A DNA stretch of 64,000 bases, from NCBI RefSeq assembly GCF_000296835.1, contig NZ_CAKE01000002.1, positions 124,001 to 188,000 on the forward strand. Reading direction: 5' to 3'. Under the pieces are notes generated by a model. It saw only the letters and a program-made list of their open reading frames with translations. It made no database searches and was not told the DNA's origin. Of this stretch, positions 1-10,729 are shown one piece after another. The translations under genes were made by a program, and so were the position numbers. How positions within the stretch are numbered: position 1 is the stretch's first letter; every line of letters starts with the position of its first letter. The stretch comes from Lactobacillus hominis DSM 23910 = CRBIP 24.179. GTDB lineage: Bacteria; Bacillota; Bacilli; Lactobacillales; Lactobacillaceae.

Positions 1-483
1 ACGAATACCTTTGCCCTTGTAAGGTTCTGGTGGACGGACATCACGAATTTCTGCCGCAAATTGACCAACAACTTGCTTAGAAATTCCTTCAATTTCAATT
101 GAAGTTGCAGAAGGAGTTTTAACAGTAATACCTTCTGGAGCTTCAAATTCTACAGGATGTGAGTAACCAACGTTCAAAGTTAACTTCTTACCTTGAGCTA
201 CTGCACGATATCCAACACCGATTAAAGTTAATTTCTTAACATATCCATCGGTTACACCTTCAATCATTGAAGCTAAGTTTGCTCTTTCAGTACCGTGAAG
301 AGCTTTATCTGCTTCACTTGAACGAGAAAAATGAATTTCACCATCTTTTTGTTCGAAGGTAATACGTGGATCAAAATATCTAGTAAGTTCACCCTTTGGT
401 CCCTTTACAGTAATATCATCACCATTTTTGGTAACAGTGACTGTATCAGGAACTTCGATGACCTTTAAACCAATTCGGCTCAT
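1..483 (-). CDS. rplF: 50S ribosomal protein L6 (partial, C-terminus beyond window)
   Basis: This is the large-subunit protein L6, which sits near the sarcin-ricin loop and the factor-binding site. Reading the minus strand from the ATG at 483 gives [17 protein letters not shown], the standard L6 opening, and 161 codons run to the window edge without a stop. L6 is normally about 176 residues, so only the last 15 or so are missing. A GAAAGGAG-type ribosome binding site precedes the start. It follows rpsH by 24 bases in the spc part of the ribosomal operon. The identification is secure. Confidence 0.97.
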   Translation of the reverse strand, partial: MSRIGLKVIEVPDTVTVTKNGDDITVKGPKGELTRYFDPRITFEQKDGEIHFSRSSEADKALHGTERANLASMIEGVTDGYVKKLTLIGVGYRAVAQGKKLTLNVGYSHPVEFEAPEGITVKTPSATSIEIEGISKQVVGQFAAEIRDVRPPEPYKGKGIR

Positions 484-507
484 TTATTGTTCTCCTTTCT
501 GTCAAAA

Positions 508-906
508 TTACCAAACATAGGCAATAACTTCGCCACCGACATTCTTTTCTCTAGCTTCTTTATCAGTAATTACACCAGCAGAAGTAGAAATGATTGCGAT
601 GCCAAGACCGTTAAGAACCTTTGGTAAGTTTTCAGCGCTAACGTAGTTTCTTAAACCTGGTTTAGAAATACGCTTTAAGCCAGAAATTACACGTTCATTG
701 TTTGGTCCATACTTCAAAAAGATTTTAATCATACCTTGTTTATTGTCTTCTTCAACTTGGTAATCACGAATAAAACCTTCTTGTTTTAAGATCTCACTAA
801 GTGATTTTTTCATTGATGATGCAGGAATTTCAACTGAATCATGTCTTGCCATGTTAGCGTTTCTGATTCTAGTTAAGTAATCTGCGATCGGATCAGTCAT
901 GACCAT
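508..906 (-). CDS. rpsH: 30S ribosomal protein S8
   Basis: S8 binds the central domain of 16S rRNA and nucleates assembly of the platform. The 132-residue product opens [18 protein letters not shown] and ends with the conserved GGEVIAYVW, so it is full length. The ATG at 906 has AGGAGG eight bases upstream, which favours it over the internal ATG two codons later. It lies between rpsN and rplF in the usual Firmicutes order. In other bacteria S8 is the translational repressor of the spc genes, but nothing here shows that directly. Confidence 0.98.
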   Translation of the reverse strand: MVMTDPIADYLTRIRNANMARHDSVEIPASSMKKSLSEILKQEGFIRDYQVEEDNKQGMIKIFLKYGPNNERVISGLKRISKPGLRNYVSAENLPKVLNGLGIAIISTSAGVITDKEAREKNVGGEVIAYVW

Positions 907-929
907 TTAATTTACCTCCTTACCGTTTA

Positions 930-1115
930 TTACCAACTTGCCTTTTTAAGACCAGGAATTTGACCCTTGTGTGCTAAGTCTTTTAAGCAAATACGGCATA
1001 ATTTAAACTTGCGGTAAACAGAGTGTGGACGACCACATCTTTCACAACGAGTGTATTCACGAGATGAGAACTTAGCAGGACGATGATTTCTGACGATTTG
1101 TGATGTTTTAGCCAT
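930..1115 (-). CDS. rpsN: 30S ribosomal protein S14, zinc-binding type Z
   Basis: S14 belongs to the head of the small subunit. The product has only 61 residues and carries CxxC at 24/27 and CxxC at 40/43, the zinc ribbon of the short form; the zinc-free form is about 89 residues and lacks these cysteines. It sits between rplE and rpsH in the standard order. The zinc-free paralogue, often kept elsewhere by lactobacilli for zinc limitation, is not in this window. Contrast the cysteine-free type B L31 at 41276. Confidence 0.98.
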   Translation of the reverse strand: MAKTSQIVRNHRPAKFSSREYTRCERCGRPHSVYRKFKLCRICLKDLAHKGQIPGLKKASW

Positions 1116-1129
1116 TAATGTCCTCCAAA

Positions 1130-1672
1130 TTATTTAGCAAAAGGCATACCAAAATCTGCAAGAAGTTCACGAGCTTCTTCATCAGTATTGGCAGTAGTTA
1201 CAATAACAACGTCCAAACCTCTTACGCGGTTTACTTTATCATAATCGATTTCTGGGAAAATCAATTGTTCTCTGATACCTAAAGTGTAATTACCACGACC
1301 ATCAAATGATCTTGAGCTAACACCACGGAAATCACGAACTCGAGGAAGTGAAACGTTGATTAATTTATCTAAGAAATCATACATTCTATCTCCTCTAAGA
1401 GTTACCTTAGCACCAATAGACATACCTTCACGTAAACGGAAGTTTGCGATGGATTTCTTAGCTTTAGTAATCAATGGCTTTTGACCAGAGATAAGTGTAA
1501 GTTCTTCAACTGCTTCGTCTAAGTTCTTAGCGTTTGAAACAGCATCACCAACACCCATGTTTAAAACGATCTTTTCGATCTTAGGAATTTGCATTACAGA
1601 ATTGTAATTAAACTTTTCATTTAAAGCTGGAGCAATTTCTTTTGAATATTTTTCAGCTAAACTATTTGCCAT
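1130..1672 (-). CDS. rplE: 50S ribosomal protein L5
   Basis: L5 binds 5S rRNA and forms part of the central protuberance. The 180-residue product has the conserved [15 protein letters not shown] segment near residue 30 and the C-terminal [16 protein letters not shown], and it is full length for the family. It starts 14 bases after rplX, with GAGGGAGGACTC in front of the ATG. It is co-transcribed with the flanking ribosomal protein genes. Confidence 0.98.
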   Translation of the reverse strand: MANSLAEKYSKEIAPALNEKFNYNSVMQIPKIEKIVLNMGVGDAVSNAKNLDEAVEELTLISGQKPLITKAKKSIANFRLREGMSIGAKVTLRGDRMYDFLDKLINVSLPRVRDFRGVSSRSFDGRGNYTLGIREQLIFPEIDYDKVNRVRGLDVVIVTTANTDEEARELLADFGMPFAK

Positions 1673-1686
1673 TTGAGTCCTCCCTC

Positions 1687-1929
1687 CTATTTCTTATCTT
1701 TTTTACTTGCTTTTTCAATAACTTTAACATTAGAAGCGTGGATTGAACCTTCCTTTTCAACTACGCCACCGTTAGCGTTAGTTTGTGAAGGCTTTTCGTG
1801 CTTCTTGATTTTGTTGACACCTTTGACAACGACACGGTTAGTTTTGGCGTTGACTGAAAGAACAGTGCCTTCCTTGCCTTTATCCTTACCGGCAATAACC
1901 TTTACTTTGTCACCTGTTTTAACAAACAT
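1687..1929 (-). CDS. rplX: 50S ribosomal protein L24
   Basis: L24 is one of the assembly-initiating proteins of the large subunit and lies close to the exit tunnel. The 80-residue product begins with the KOW motif ([19 protein letters not shown]) and continues with [14 protein letters not shown], both typical. It is somewhat shorter than the ~100 residue average because of a short C-terminal tail, as in other lactobacilli. A plus-strand open frame over the same bases is a shadow of this gene. Confidence 0.97.
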   Translation of the reverse strand: MFVKTGDKVKVIAGKDKGKEGTVLSVNAKTNRVVVKGVNKIKKHEKPSQTNANGGVVEKEGSIHASNVKVIEKASKKDKK

Positions 1930-1949
1930 CAGTGCACCTCCCTAAATTT

Positions 1950-2318
1950 TTATAATACTTCAGGAGCAAGAGAAACGATCTTCATAAAATCGTTCTCACG
2001 CAGTTCACGAGCAACTGGCCCAAAAATACGAGTTCCACGAGGACTCTTATCAGCGTTAATAATAACTGCTGCATTTTCGTCGAACTTAATGTATGAACCA
2101 TCTTCACGACGTGCACCTGATTTTGTTCTAACAATAACTGCCTTTACGACGTCACCTTTTTTGACAACGCCACCTGGTGTTGCTTGTTTAACAGTAGCAA
2201 CGATAATATCACCAATATTACCGGTCTTACGCTTAGAACCACCTAAAATTTTAATAACTAGAAGTTCTCTTGCACCGGAGTTGTCAGCAACCTTTAAACG
2301 GCTTTCGTGTTGGATCAC
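1950..2318 (-). CDS. rplN: 50S ribosomal protein L14
   Basis: L14 lies at the subunit interface and forms a bridge with 16S rRNA. The 122 residues match the family length, from [20 protein letters not shown] to the [15 protein letters not shown] end, with the signature [24 protein letters not shown] in between. It lies between rpsQ and rplX in the conserved order. The start is supported by GGGGAGG in the bases just upstream. Confidence 0.98.
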   Translation of the reverse strand: MIQHESRLKVADNSGARELLVIKILGGSKRKTGNIGDIIVATVKQATPGGVVKKGDVVKAVIVRTKSGARREDGSYIKFDENAAVIINADKSPRGTRIFGPVARELRENDFMKIVSLAPEVL

Positions 2319-2351
2319 TAGTATATCCTCCCCTCAAAAAAATCCGTAATA

Positions 2352-2618
2352 TTAAACAGACTTCTTAACGATCTTAGTTAAACGGTAACGCTTCGCATGT
2401 GATAATGGACGGGTTTCCATGATACGAACAGTATCGCCAATTTTAGCTTCGTTGTTTTCATCGTGAGCGTAATATTTCTTTGAATACTTAATACGCTTCT
2501 TGTAAACAGGGTGGTTCTTGTAAGTATCAACAACAACAGTGATAGTCTTATCCATCTTGTCAGAAACAACGCGACCTTGATATACGTGACGACGGTTTCT
2601 TTCGTTAGTTTCGCTCAA
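2352..2618 (-). CDS. rpsQ: 30S ribosomal protein S17
   Basis: S17 is a primary 16S-binding protein with an OB fold. The 88-residue product shows the conserved [17 protein letters not shown] segment near residue 16 and the YDH-like [29 protein letters not shown] stretch in the second half. It directly follows rpmC in the operon. An overlapping 63-codon frame on the same strand has no ribosome binding site and is spurious. Confidence 0.98.
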   Translation of the reverse strand: MSETNERNRRHVYQGRVVSDKMDKTITVVVDTYKNHPVYKKRIKYSKKYYAHDENNEAKIGDTVRIMETRPLSHAKRYRLTKIVKKSV

Positions 2619-2639
2619 GTTAATTACTCCCTTCCAATA

Positions 2640-2837
2640 CTAATCGTTACTTAATTCTTTTTCGCTAAGAATTGTTTTAATTCTAGCAATATTCTTACGG
2701 ACTTGTCTCAAGCGAGCGGTGTTCTCTAATTGACCCGTTGCTTGTTGGAAACGCAAATTAAAGAGTTCTTCTTTGTATTGCTTTTCCTTTTCTAACATTT
2801 GATCAGTGGTTAATGCTCTGATATCTTTAGCCTTCAT
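2640..2837 (-). CDS. rpmC: 50S ribosomal protein L29
   Basis: L29 lies beside the peptide exit tunnel and contributes to the chaperone/SRP docking site with L23. The ATG at 2837 gives 65 residues starting [14 protein letters not shown], the usual length and opening. AGGTGG eight bases upstream fits this start. The in-frame GTG at 2849 overlaps that ribosome binding site and is rejected. The start overlaps the last 11 bases of rplP, so translation of the two is probably coupled. Confidence 0.95.
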   Translation of the reverse strand: MKAKDIRALTTDQMLEKEKQYKEELFNLRFQQATGQLENTARLRQVRKNIARIKTILSEKELSND

Positions 2838-3264
2838 TAGATTCGCCACCTACTTCCGAACTCTTCTTAACAAACTTAGTCTTGATTGGGAGTTTGTTTG
2901 ATGCAAGTCTTAATGCTTCACGAGCAACGTCTTCTGAAACGCCACCGATTTCAAACATAATCTTGCCTCTTTTAACAACTGCAACCCAACCAGCTGGTGC
3001 ACCTTTACCAGAACCCATACGAACACCAACACCTTTAGCAGTGTAGGATTTTTGTGGGAAGATTCTAATCCAAACACGTCCACCACGCTTCATGTAACGA
3101 GTCATAGCTACACGAGCAGCTTCGATTTGTCTATTAGTAATCCAGTGAGATTCAACAGCTTCTAAACCATATTCACCAAATGCAATAGTTTTACCGCCTT
3201 TGGCTTCACCACGCATCTTACCGCGGAATTCACGACGGTGCTTTACACGCTTAGGTACTAACAC
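2827..3264 (-). CDS. rplP: 50S ribosomal protein L16
   Basis: L16 helps position the aminoacyl-tRNA at the A site. The 145-residue product opens [19 protein letters not shown] and contains the conserved [27 protein letters not shown] region. It begins two bases after the rpsC stop, and its 3' end overlaps rpmC. Length and both termini fit the family. Confidence 0.98.
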   Translation of the reverse strand: MLVPKRVKHRREFRGKMRGEAKGGKTIAFGEYGLEAVESHWITNRQIEAARVAMTRYMKRGGRVWIRIFPQKSYTAKGVGVRMGSGKGAPAGWVAVVKRGKIMFEIGGVSEDVAREALRLASNKLPIKTKFVKKSSEVGGESNEG

Positions 3265-3266
3265 TA

Positions 3267-3938
3267 TTAGTTTCCTCCCTTCGCTTTCTTAGAAGTAGGC
3301 TTGTTCTTACGTTGTGGTAAAATTTCACCACGGTTGATCCAAACCTTAACTCCAATTTGACCATAAGTAGTATTTGCTTCTACCCACGCATAGTCAATGT
3401 CAGCTCTTAAAGTATGAAGTGGAACACTACCTTCAGTGTGCCATTCTCTTCTGGCCATATCTGCACCGTTTAAACGACCTGCAGTTTGTACCTTAATACC
3501 TTTAGCGCCAGAACGCATTGATCTTTGAGTTGCTTGACGCGTTGCACGTCTGAAAGCAATTCTTGCTTCAAGTTGACGAGCAATGCCTTCGCCTACTAAT
3601 TTAGCGTCTAAATCAGGCTTCTTAATTTCAACAATATTAATGTGAACATTCTTCTTAGTTAAAGCGTTGAGTTCTTTTCTTAATGCTTCAACTTCTTTAC
3701 CACCTTTACCAATAACCATACCTGGTTTAGCAGTGTGGATAGAAATATTAATTCTGTTTGCGGCACGTTCAATTTCAACAGTTGATACTGATGCGTCAGC
3801 TAACTTATCGGAGATAAACTTTCTAATACGTAAATCTTCATTTAAAGTGTTAGCGTAATCTTTATCTGCGTACCACTTTGCTTCCCAATCACGGTTAACT
3901 CCGAGACGGAAACCATTTGGGTTAATCTTTTGACCCAT
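3267..3938 (-). CDS. rpsC: 30S ribosomal protein S3
   Basis: S3 forms part of the mRNA entry channel and helps unwind structured mRNA. The 223-residue product starts [24 protein letters not shown] and carries a KH domain with the GxxG loop (VIGKGGKEV) near residue 77. The C-terminal half has the conserved [21 protein letters not shown]. It is flanked by rplV and rplP as expected. A short lysine-rich tail ends the protein. Confidence 0.98.
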   Translation of the reverse strand: MGQKINPNGFRLGVNRDWEAKWYADKDYANTLNEDLRIRKFISDKLADASVSTVEIERAANRINISIHTAKPGMVIGKGGKEVEALRKELNALTKKNVHINIVEIKKPDLDAKLVGEGIARQLEARIAFRRATRQATQRSMRSGAKGIKVQTAGRLNGADMARREWHTEGSVPLHTLRADIDYAWVEANTTYGQIGVKVWINRGEILPQRKNKPTSKKAKGGN

Positions 3939-3952
3939 TCAATTTACCTCCT

Positions 3953-4306
3953 TTAATCGTTCTTTTCTGAAACTACAACGACTACGTGGCTGGTTCTCTT
4001 GTTGATTGGAGAAGCCATACCTTTAGCACGTGGACGGAATCTCTTCAAAGTAGCACCTTCATTTACATATGCTTCTGATACGTAAAGATTTGCACTTTCA
4101 AGATCGTAGTTGTGTTCTGCGTTAGCAATTGCTGACTTCAAAACTTTTTCAACGATAGGGGAAGCTGCTCTTGGAGTGAATTGCAAGATAGCTAATGCTT
4201 CAGCAACGCTCTTTCCGCGAATAAGGTCTACAACCAAGCGGGCTTTTCTAGGAGCGATTCGAACAGTTCTTGCTTCAGCTTTAGCTGAATTGATTTGTTC
4301 TGCCAT
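3953..4306 (-). CDS. rplV: 50S ribosomal protein L22
   Basis: L22 lines the exit tunnel next to L4, and its beta-hairpin loop is where macrolide-resistance insertions arise in other bacteria. The 117-residue product has the conserved [16 protein letters not shown] near residue 17 and [18 protein letters not shown] at the hairpin. No duplication is visible in the hairpin. It lies between rpsS and rpsC. Confidence 0.97.
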   Translation of the reverse strand: MAEQINSAKAEARTVRIAPRKARLVVDLIRGKSVAEALAILQFTPRAASPIVEKVLKSAIANAEHNYDLESANLYVSEAYVNEGATLKRFRPRAKGMASPINKRTSHVVVVVSEKND

Positions 4307-4326
4307 TTAAATGTTTCTCCTTTCTA

Positions 4327-4614
4327 TTATTTACCTGCGGTAGTAGTTGCCTTATCAGCAACTTTGTGGCCATGGAAAGTTCTAGTTGGTACGAATTCAC
4401 CTAACTTGTGACCAACCATGTCTTCAGTAATGTAAACTGGAACATGTTTTCTACCATCGTAAACAGCTATTGTAAAACCAACAAAAGAAGGGAAAATAGT
4501 TGAACGACGGGACCAGGTTTTAATTACTTGCTTCTTTTCGGAACCTTCTTGGGCTTCGATTTTCTTTAAAAGGCTTGCATCTGCAAAAGGACCCTTTTTA
4601 ATACTACGGCTCAT
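4327..4614 (-). CDS. rpsS: 30S ribosomal protein S19
   Basis: S19 is a head protein contacting the A-site finger. The 95-residue product opens [18 protein letters not shown] and carries the conserved [18 protein letters not shown] block near the C-terminus. It follows rplB by 21 bases, with an AGGAGG ribosome binding site. No anomalies are seen. Confidence 0.98.
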   Translation of the reverse strand: MSRSIKKGPFADASLLKKIEAQEGSEKKQVIKTWSRRSTIFPSFVGFTIAVYDGRKHVPVYITEDMVGHKLGEFVPTRTFHGHKVADKATTTAGK

Positions 4615-4635
4615 TAATTAACCTCCTTTGTTTAA

Positions 4636-5472
4636 CTATTTGTTACCCTTACGGTGACGAATAATAAGCTTTTCACTTCTTGCCTTAGAGTTTCTAGTCT
4701 TGATACCACGAGACTTCTTACCCCATGGAGTCATTGGTTGTGGACGTCCTACAGGAGCCTTACCTTCACCACCACCATGTGGGTGATCGTTAGGGTTCAT
4801 TACAGAACCACGTGATTGAGGACGCTTGCCAAGCCAACGACTACGACCAGCTTTACCTAATTGAATTAATGAGTGTTGTTCGTTACCTACTGAACCTACA
4901 GTAGCACGGCAAGTTGATAAAATACGACGTACTTCACCACTTTGTAATCTTACCAAAGTGTATTTACCATCATTACCAAGAACTTGAGCAACAGTACCAG
5001 CACTTCTTACCAATTGACCACCCTTACCAGGTTTCAATTCGATGTTGTGAACTTCAGTACCAGCTGGGATTGCAGATAATGGTAACGCATTACCTGGCTT
5101 AATGTCAGCGTTAGCACCTGATTCAACAATGTCGCCAACTTTAAGGCCCTTAGGAGCAATGATGTATGCTTTGATACCGTCAGTGTAATGAAGAAGTGCA
5201 ATGTTAGCAGATCTGTTTGGATCATATTCAATCGCCTTTACAACTGCCTTTACATCATCCTTATTACGCTTGAAGTCAATAATACGGTATTTTTGCTTAT
5301 GTCCACCACCACGGTGTCTTACAGTGATGTGGCCGTATGAGTTACGACCAGCGGTATGACTTTGTGATTCAAGTAAAGTCTTTTCAGGCTTTTTCTTGGT
5401 AATTTCAGCAAAATCTGAAGAAGTCATATTACGTCTGCCGTTTGTGGTTGGCTTATATTTGATAATTGCCAA
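4636..5472 (-). CDS. rplB: 50S ribosomal protein L2
   Basis: L2 is required for subunit association and lies close to the peptidyl transferase centre. The 278-residue product shows [18 protein letters not shown] near residue 43 and the highly conserved [18 protein letters not shown] near residue 227. The histidine of that loop is the residue studied for peptidyl transfer. Full length, between rplW and rpsS. Two other frames inside it are shadows. Confidence 0.98.
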   Translation of the reverse strand: MAIIKYKPTTNGRRNMTSSDFAEITKKKPEKTLLESQSHTAGRNSYGHITVRHRGGGHKQKYRIIDFKRNKDDVKAVVKAIEYDPNRSANIALLHYTDGIKAYIIAPKGLKVGDIVESGANADIKPGNALPLSAIPAGTEVHNIELKPGKGGQLVRSAGTVAQVLGNDGKYTLVRLQSGEVRRILSTCRATVGSVGNEQHSLIQLGKAGRSRWLGKRPQSRGSVMNPNDHPHGGGEGKAPVGRPQPMTPWGKKSRGIKTRNSKARSEKLIIRHRKGNK

Positions 5473-5488
5473 TTGACTGACCTCCTAT

Positions 5489-5788
5489 TTACTTATCTTC
5501 TTTTTCATCATTGAAGATCTTAATGTCATTAGAATCTTCAGTTAATGTTACGATTGCTTTTCTACGACGAGCAGTCTTACCAGTGTAACGGCCGACTCTC
5601 TTATTTTTGCCACGAACATTCATGATGTTTACGCCTTTAACTTTTACGTCAAAGATTTCTTCAACAGCATCACGAACTTGAGTCTTGGTAGCTGATACAA
5701 GTACATCAAAAGTGTACTTTTTATCATCCATTAAGTTCATTGACTTTTCGGTAACTACAGGCCGTAAGATGATATCACGTGCATCCAT
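5489..5788 (-). CDS. rplW: 50S ribosomal protein L23
   Basis: L23 is the main docking site for trigger factor and SRP at the tunnel exit. The 99-residue product contains [19 protein letters not shown] near the N-terminus and the extended basic loop [20 protein letters not shown]. Its ATG shares one base with the rplD stop (TAATG at 5790-5786), the classical arrangement for translational coupling. The rest is standard. Confidence 0.98.
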   Translation of the reverse strand: MDARDIILRPVVTEKSMNLMDDKKYTFDVLVSATKTQVRDAVEEIFDVKVKGVNIMNVRGKNKRVGRYTGKTARRRKAIVTLTEDSNDIKIFNDEKEDK

Positions 5789-6405
5789 TATGCCAAAACC
5801 TCCTCAATTCTCTTAAGTGCGTCTTGAGTTAATAACAATTTTTCGTAGTTAACCGCATCAACAATATTTAAACCTTCAACAGGGATTACCTTAACATTCT
5901 TAAGGTTCTTACCTGATAGCTTAACATTTTCGTTATCAGAAATAATTAAAACCTTGCCTGAAGCTTTTGCACTATCTAAGATTGTCTTTAAATCTTTAGT
6001 CTTTGGTGCGTCTAAAGTAAGTTGGTCAAGAACGATTAAATCGTTGTCAGCCACTTTTTGAGAAAGAACTGACTTCATAGCCAAGCGACGTGCTTTACGT
6101 GGCATGTCGATCTTGTATGAACGAGGGGTAGGACCAAATACAACACCACCGCCACGCCATTGTGGAGCTCTAATGGAACCTTGACGAGCACGACCAGTAC
6201 CCTTTTGTCTCCAAGGCTTCTTACCACCGCCACGAACAGCTGATCTATTCTTTACAGCAGAAGTACCTTGGCGCTTGCCGGCTCTTTGTCTAATGATTGC
6301 GTCGAAAACAACACTTTCGTTAGGTTCAATACCGAAGATTTCTTCGTTTAAATCTACATTACCAGCAGATTTACCTTTTTGATCGATAACTTGTAAATTA
6401 GCCAT
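5788..6405 (-). CDS. rplD: 50S ribosomal protein L4
   Basis: L4 reaches into the exit tunnel and, in E. coli, also represses its own S10 operon at the leader. The 205-residue product carries the tunnel loop ([23 protein letters not shown]) near residues 66-88, with the lysine/glycine positions linked to macrolide sensitivity unaltered as far as can be judged. Whether it acts on the leader at 7387-7537 is open. Confidence 0.97.
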   Translation of the reverse strand: MANLQVIDQKGKSAGNVDLNEEIFGIEPNESVVFDAIIRQRAGKRQGTSAVKNRSAVRGGGKKPWRQKGTGRARQGSIRAPQWRGGGVVFGPTPRSYKIDMPRKARRLAMKSVLSQKVADNDLIVLDQLTLDAPKTKDLKTILDSAKASGKVLIISDNENVKLSGKNLKNVKVIPVEGLNIVDAVNYEKLLLTQDALKRIEEVLA

Positions 6406-6419
6406 TATACTCCTCCTTC

Positions 6420-7049
6420 CTATTTAGCAGCCTTTGCAGCTGACTTAACAATAATTAATGAGTTTTTAGCTCCTGGAACGTTACCCTTAATTAAAAGTAC
6501 GTTCTTTTCAGGAACAACTTTTTCAATTACTAAATTTTGAACAGTGACTGTCTTGCCACCCATGTGACCAGGTAACTTCTTACCCTTAGGTACACGGTTA
6601 ATGATTGAACCCATTGAACCTGGAATTCTGTGGTATCTTGAACCGTGGGTTTCAGGACCTCTTGATTGGCCCCAACGCTTAATGTTACCTTGAGTACCAT
6701 GACCCTTTGAAGTTCCAGTAACGTCAACTACGTCACCTTCACTAAATGAGTCCACCGTGATTTCTGAGCCGACTTCGTAATCCTTAAGCTCAACATCGCG
6801 GATTTCCCGAATGAAGCGCTTAGGTGAAGTCTTTGCTTTTGCAGCATGACCTTTGGCAGGCTTGTTGCTCAAAACTTCGCGCATGTCTTGGTAACCTACT
6901 TGAACTGCTTCGTAACCGTCTGACTCGTTAGTTTTAACTTGTAAAACTACGTTAGGGGTTGCTTCGATAACAGTTACAGGAACCAAAACACCTTTATCAG
7001 TGAAGATTTGAGTCATGCCGACCTTTTTTCCTAAGATTCCTTTGGTCAT
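6420..7049 (-). CDS. rplC: 50S ribosomal protein L3
   Basis: L3 is an early assembly protein whose loop reaches the peptidyl transferase centre. The 209-residue product starts [20 protein letters not shown] and contains the conserved [29 protein letters not shown] block followed by [11 protein letters not shown]. It lies between rpsJ and rplD. The start is preceded by GGAGG. Confidence 0.98.
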   Translation of the reverse strand: MTKGILGKKVGMTQIFTDKGVLVPVTVIEATPNVVLQVKTNESDGYEAVQVGYQDMREVLSNKPAKGHAAKAKTSPKRFIREIRDVELKDYEVGSEITVDSFSEGDVVDVTGTSKGHGTQGNIKRWGQSRGPETHGSRYHRIPGSMGSIINRVPKGKKLPGHMGGKTVTVQNLVIEKVVPEKNVLLIKGNVPGAKNSLIIVKSAAKAAK

Positions 7050-7077
7050 GATTACACCTCCATATGTGTTTTAAAAA

Positions 7078-7386
7078 CTATAACTTAATCTCGATATCTA
7101 CGCCGCTTGGTAAATCAAGCTTCATCAATGAATCTACAGTCTTTGGTGTAGGATTCAAAATGTCGATTAAGCGCTTGTGCGTACGAATTTCAAATTGTTC
7201 ACGTGAATCCTTGTTCTTGTGTGGTGAACGTAAAACAGTGAACAAAGTTCTTTCAGTAGGCAATGGAACTGGTCCAGAAATTTCTGCTCCAGTTCTTTGC
7301 GCAGTAGCTACGATCTTAGCAGCTGATTCATCGAGAATACCATGTTCGTAAGACTTTAATCTAATACGAATTTGTTGACTTGCCAT
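7078..7386 (-). CDS. rpsJ: 30S ribosomal protein S10
   Basis: S10 is a head protein of the 30S subunit and, as NusE, a transcription antitermination factor. It is the first gene of the operon. The 102 residues open [22 protein letters not shown] and include the conserved [29 protein letters not shown] region. The start follows AAGGAGGTTATTAG. The plus-strand open frame over this gene is a shadow. Confidence 0.98.
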   Translation of the reverse strand: MASQQIRIRLKSYEHGILDESAAKIVATAQRTGAEISGPVPLPTERTLFTVLRSPHKNKDSREQFEIRTHKRLIDILNPTPKTVDSLMKLDLPSGVDIEIKL

Positions 7387-7537
7387 CTAATAACCTCCTT
7401 CGTCTTCTTTAAAAGATGACTAGCTCGGCAAAAATTACCGACATACCTCTGTGGCAATGCAGCCTGGTGTGCCGCAACCTTTTGCGTCTAAGCATAAAAA
7501 ATTGTGCACGACAGTATCCACCTGTCCAAATTGCACG
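7387..7537 (-). promoter_or_regulatory. structured 5' leader of the S10 operon
   Basis: About 150 untranslated bases separate the operon promoter from rpsJ. On the minus strand they contain a nested inverted repeat (GTGCA...GACAG...CTGTC...TGCAC, about 7536-7504) and a short stem CGGTAA/TTGCCG just before the ribosome binding site (about 7435-7421). Long structured leaders on this operon are used for L4-mediated feedback in enterobacteria. A comparable role here is an inference from position and folding only. Confidence 0.5.
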
Positions 7538-7543
7538 TTTATT

Positions 7544-7572
7544 ATTGTACTGTGTCCTTCCTTAAATATCAA
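7544..7572 (-). promoter_or_regulatory. promoter of the S10-spc ribosomal operon
   Basis: On the minus strand TTGATA (7572-7567) and TACAAT (7549-7544) are separated by exactly 17 bases. This is a near-consensus sigma-A promoter immediately upstream of the rpsJ leader and downstream of the fusA terminator, and the only strong candidate in the gap. Confidence 0.85.
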
Positions 7573-7605
7573 GGGTTTAAACGATATTTCTTAAATTTTT
7601 TCAAT

Positions 7606-7640
7606 AAAAAAAGAAAGTAGCTACCTACTTTCTTTCTTAT
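7606..7640 (-). terminator. terminator of the str operon (after fusA)
   Basis: GAAAGTAG and CTACTTTC pair around a four-base loop, extended by flanking A/T bases, and on the minus strand the stem is followed by TTTTTTTATTG. It ends the rpsL-rpsG-fusA transcript just before the S10 promoter. Confidence 0.85.
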
Positions 7641-7655
7641 TTATATAGAAATTAA

Positions 7656-9755
7656 TTATTCAGCAGATTCATTTCCACCGCGTTTTTTAATAATTTCTTC
7701 TTGAATTGACTTAGGAGTTGGTGAATAGTGATCGAATACCATAGTAAATGTACCACGACCTTGAGTTGATGAACGCAAAGTAGTTGCGTAACCAAACATT
7801 TCAGATAATGGAACAAATGAATTGATTACCTTAGCACCGGCTCTATCTTCCATACCTTCCATAGAACCACGACGTGCAGTAATTGACCCCATTACATCAC
7901 CTAAGTATTCTTCTGGAGTGGTTACTTGAACCTTCATAATAGGTTCCAAGATAACTGCGCCAGCCTTAGAAGCGGCGTTTCTCAAAGCAAGAGAAGCAGC
8001 AACCTTGAAGGCAGCTTCTGATGAGTCGACTTCGTGGTAACTACCATCGTAAAGCTTAGCCTTAACGTCGATCAATGGGTAGCCTGCAAGAACACCATTC
8101 TTCATAGCTTCCTGTAAACCGGCATCAACTGAAGGAATAAATTCACGAGGAACAACACCACCAACGATGGCATCTTCAAATTCGTAGCCTTTACCTTCTT
8201 CATTTGGAGTAAAGTCGATCCAAACATCACCATATTGACCTTTACCACCAGATTGACGAACGAACTTACCTTGTGCCTTAGCTTCCTTAGTAAAGGTTTC
8301 ACGGTAAGCAACTTGTGGTTCACCGATAGTAGCTTCAACGTTAAATTCACGCTTCATACGTTCAACCATGATGTCCAAGTGCAACTCACCCATACCAGAA
8401 ATCAAAGTTTGCCCAGTTTCTGGGTTAGTTTCAGCACGGAAAGTTGGGTCTTCTTCAGTAAGCTTTTGTAAAGCAACATCCATCTTATCACGATCAGCTT
8501 TTGACTTAGGTTCAACAGAAACTTGAATAACTGGATCTGGAACTTTCAAACTTTCCAAAATAAGTGGGTGATCTGGATCGGTTAATGAATCACCAGTAGT
8601 AGTGTTCTTCAAACCAATGGCACCAGCAATATCACCAGAGAAAACTTCAGGAATTTCAGTTCTTGAGTTAGCGTGCATTTGAAGCAAACGACCTACACGT
8701 TCACGTGAGTTCTTTGAAGCGTTTAATACGTAAGAACCTGATTGAAGTGAACCAGTGTAAACGCGGATGAAAGTTAAACGACCTACAAATGGGTCTGTAG
8801 CAATCTTAAATGCTAAAGCAGCAAATGGCTTGTTGTCATCTGCCATAAGTTCAACTTCGTCACCAGTCTTAGGATCGTGAGCAACATAAGGCTTAACATC
8901 AAGTGGTGATGGCAAGTAATCAATAACACCATCAAGCATCATTTGAACACCCTTGTTCTTAAATGCTGAACCAGCATAAACTGGGAAGAATTCCAAGTTC
9001 AAAGTAGCCTTACGGATAGCTGCCTTTAATTCATCGTTAGAAATTTCTTCTCCGCCAAGGTATTTTTCCATGATACCGTCGTCAACGTCAGCAACAGCTT
9101 CAATCAATTCGTTACGACGCTTAGTTGCTTCTTCTTTGTACTCATCAGGAACTGGAACAGTATCCCATTTTGAACCAAGCTTATCCTCATCATAGATATC
9201 AGCAACCATGTTGATTAAGTCGATAACACCTTCAAAAGTATCAGCCGAACCAATTGGCATTTGAACTGCATGTGCGTTTGCGTTTAAACGTTCATGAAGT
9301 GACTTAACTGACTTGTCAAAGTCAGCACCGATTTTATCCATCTTGTTAACGAAAACAATACGAGGAACACCGTAAGTTTCAGCTTGACGCCAAACATTTT
9401 CAGTTTGTGGTTCTACACCAGCTTGAGCATCAAGAACAGTAACAGCACCATCAAGAACACGGAGTGAACGTTCTACTTCGATAGTAAAGTCAACGTGTCC
9501 TGGGGTGTCGATAATATTAATTCTGTGGTCTTTCCATTGAGCAGTAGTAGCTGCTGAAGTAATAGTAATACCACGTTCCTTTTCTTCATCCATCCAGTCC
9601 ATTTGTGAATCACCTTCGTGAGTTTCACCAATTTTGTGAATTTTACCGGTATAGTACAAAATACGTTCAGTAGTAGTAGTTTTACCGGCATCGATGTGGG
9701 CCATGATACCAATATTACGTGTTTTTGCTAATGGAAATTCACGTTTGTTAGCCAT
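7656..9755 (-). CDS. fusA: elongation factor G
   Basis: EF-G is the cytoplasmic GTPase that drives ribosomal translocation and, with RRF, recycling. The 699-residue product has all GTPase motifs: [14 protein letters not shown] (P-loop, residue ~19), ERGITI (G2), DTPGHVDFT (G3), NKMDKIGAD (G4) and GSAFKNKG (G5). Domains II-V follow at normal length, ending in the usual GGNESAE tail. It is third in the str operon after rpsL and rpsG, and the tuf gene often found next is not here because a terminator follows. Confidence 0.98.
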   Translation of the reverse strand: MANKREFPLAKTRNIGIMAHIDAGKTTTTERILYYTGKIHKIGETHEGDSQMDWMDEEKERGITITSAATTAQWKDHRINIIDTPGHVDFTIEVERSLRVLDGAVTVLDAQAGVEPQTENVWRQAETYGVPRIVFVNKMDKIGADFDKSVKSLHERLNANAHAVQMPIGSADTFEGVIDLINMVADIYDEDKLGSKWDTVPVPDEYKEEATKRRNELIEAVADVDDGIMEKYLGGEEISNDELKAAIRKATLNLEFFPVYAGSAFKNKGVQMMLDGVIDYLPSPLDVKPYVAHDPKTGDEVELMADDNKPFAALAFKIATDPFVGRLTFIRVYTGSLQSGSYVLNASKNSRERVGRLLQMHANSRTEIPEVFSGDIAGAIGLKNTTTGDSLTDPDHPLILESLKVPDPVIQVSVEPKSKADRDKMDVALQKLTEEDPTFRAETNPETGQTLISGMGELHLDIMVERMKREFNVEATIGEPQVAYRETFTKEAKAQGKFVRQSGGKGQYGDVWIDFTPNEEGKGYEFEDAIVGGVVPREFIPSVDAGLQEAMKNGVLAGYPLIDVKAKLYDGSYHEVDSSEAAFKVAASLALRNAASKAGAVILEPIMKVQVTTPEEYLGDVMGSITARRGSMEGMEDRAGAKVINSFVPLSEMFGYATTLRSSTQGRGTFTMVFDHYSPTPKSIQEEIIKKRGGNESAE

Positions 9756-9790
9756 AAGATTATATCTCCTTTAAAAACTACCGATAACAA

Positions 9791-10261
9791 TTAGAAGCGG
9801 TAGTGAGCAAATGCACGGTTTGCTTCTGCCATTCTGTGAACATCTTCACGCTTCTTAACTGCTGAACCAGTATTGTTAGCAGCATCCATAATTTCGTTGG
9901 CAAGACGTTCATCCATAGTATGTTCATTACGTAAACGTGCGTAAGACACAATCCATCTTAAGCCAAGAGTAGTTCTTCTTTCAGGACGAACTTCTACAGG
10001 GATTTGGTAGTTAGAACCACCGATACGGCGAGCTTTAACTTCCAATACTGGCATAACATTGTTCATTGCTTCTTCAAAAACATCAACTGGTTCTTTACCA
10101 GTCTTGTCTTTAATGATGCCAAAAGCATCGTAAAGAATAGATGAAGCTTTTGCTTTTTTACCATCAACCATTAAGTGGTTAATTAACTTAGTAACCAATT
10201 TAGAATTGTAAACTGGATCTGCTAAAACATCTCTTTTAGCAACATTACCTTTTCTAGGCAT
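9791..10261 (-). CDS. rpsG: 30S ribosomal protein S7
   Basis: S7 nucleates assembly of the 30S head and contacts the E-site tRNA. The 156-residue product opens [23 protein letters not shown] and carries the conserved [21 protein letters not shown] block near residues 85-105. It lies between rpsL (15 bases upstream) and fusA (35 bases downstream). Length and order are standard. Confidence 0.98.
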   Translation of the reverse strand: MPRKGNVAKRDVLADPVYNSKLVTKLINHLMVDGKKAKASSILYDAFGIIKDKTGKEPVDVFEEAMNNVMPVLEVKARRIGGSNYQIPVEVRPERRTTLGLRWIVSYARLRNEHTMDERLANEIMDAANNTGSAVKKREDVHRMAEANRAFAHYRF

Positions 10262-10276
10262 TCGAAATTCCTCCTA

Positions 10277-10684
10277 TTAGTCCTTCTTTGCACCGTACTT
10301 AGAACGGCTTTGCTTTCTACCATCTACACCTGCAGTATCCAAAGCACCACGAACGATGTGGTAACGAACACCAGGAAGGTCCTTTACACGACCACCACGA
10401 ATTAAAACAACGGAGTGTTCTTGTAAGTTATGACCAATACCAGGAATATATGCAGTAACTTCAGTCATGTTTGAAAGACGTACACGAGCGTACTTACGTA
10501 AAGCTGAGTTAGGCTTCTTAGGTGTCATAGTACCTACACGAGTTGCAACACCACGCATTTGTGGAGCTGGGTTGTAGTTCATTTCCTTCTTCATGCTGTT
10601 GTAAGCATAGTTCAAAGCTGGTGACTTTGATTTAGTCGTCTTTGAGTGACGGCCTTTTCTAACCAATTGGTTAATTGTTGGCAT
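10277..10684 (-). CDS. rpsL: 30S ribosomal protein S12
   Basis: S12 sits at the decoding centre and influences accuracy. The 135-residue product contains [19 protein letters not shown] near residue 54 and [17 protein letters not shown] further on. Lysines are present in both the PKKPNS and VKDLPG loops where streptomycin-resistance substitutions occur, so the sequence looks wild type there. It is the first gene of the str operon. Confidence 0.98.
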   Translation of the reverse strand: MPTINQLVRKGRHSKTTKSKSPALNYAYNSMKKEMNYNPAPQMRGVATRVGTMTPKKPNSALRKYARVRLSNMTEVTAYIPGIGHNLQEHSVVLIRGGRVKDLPGVRYHIVRGALDTAGVDGRKQSRSKYGAKKD

Positions 10685-10729
10685 TAAATTTTCCTCCTAA
10701 TTTTTGTTCACACATCCGGGAGTTTCTTT

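Noticed and set aside
1673-1945. 90-codon plus-strand open frame across rplX
   Set aside because: It is antisense to a fully conserved ribosomal protein gene and has no ribosome binding site. Other plus-strand frames inside the ribosomal and rpoBC genes were dropped for the same reason.
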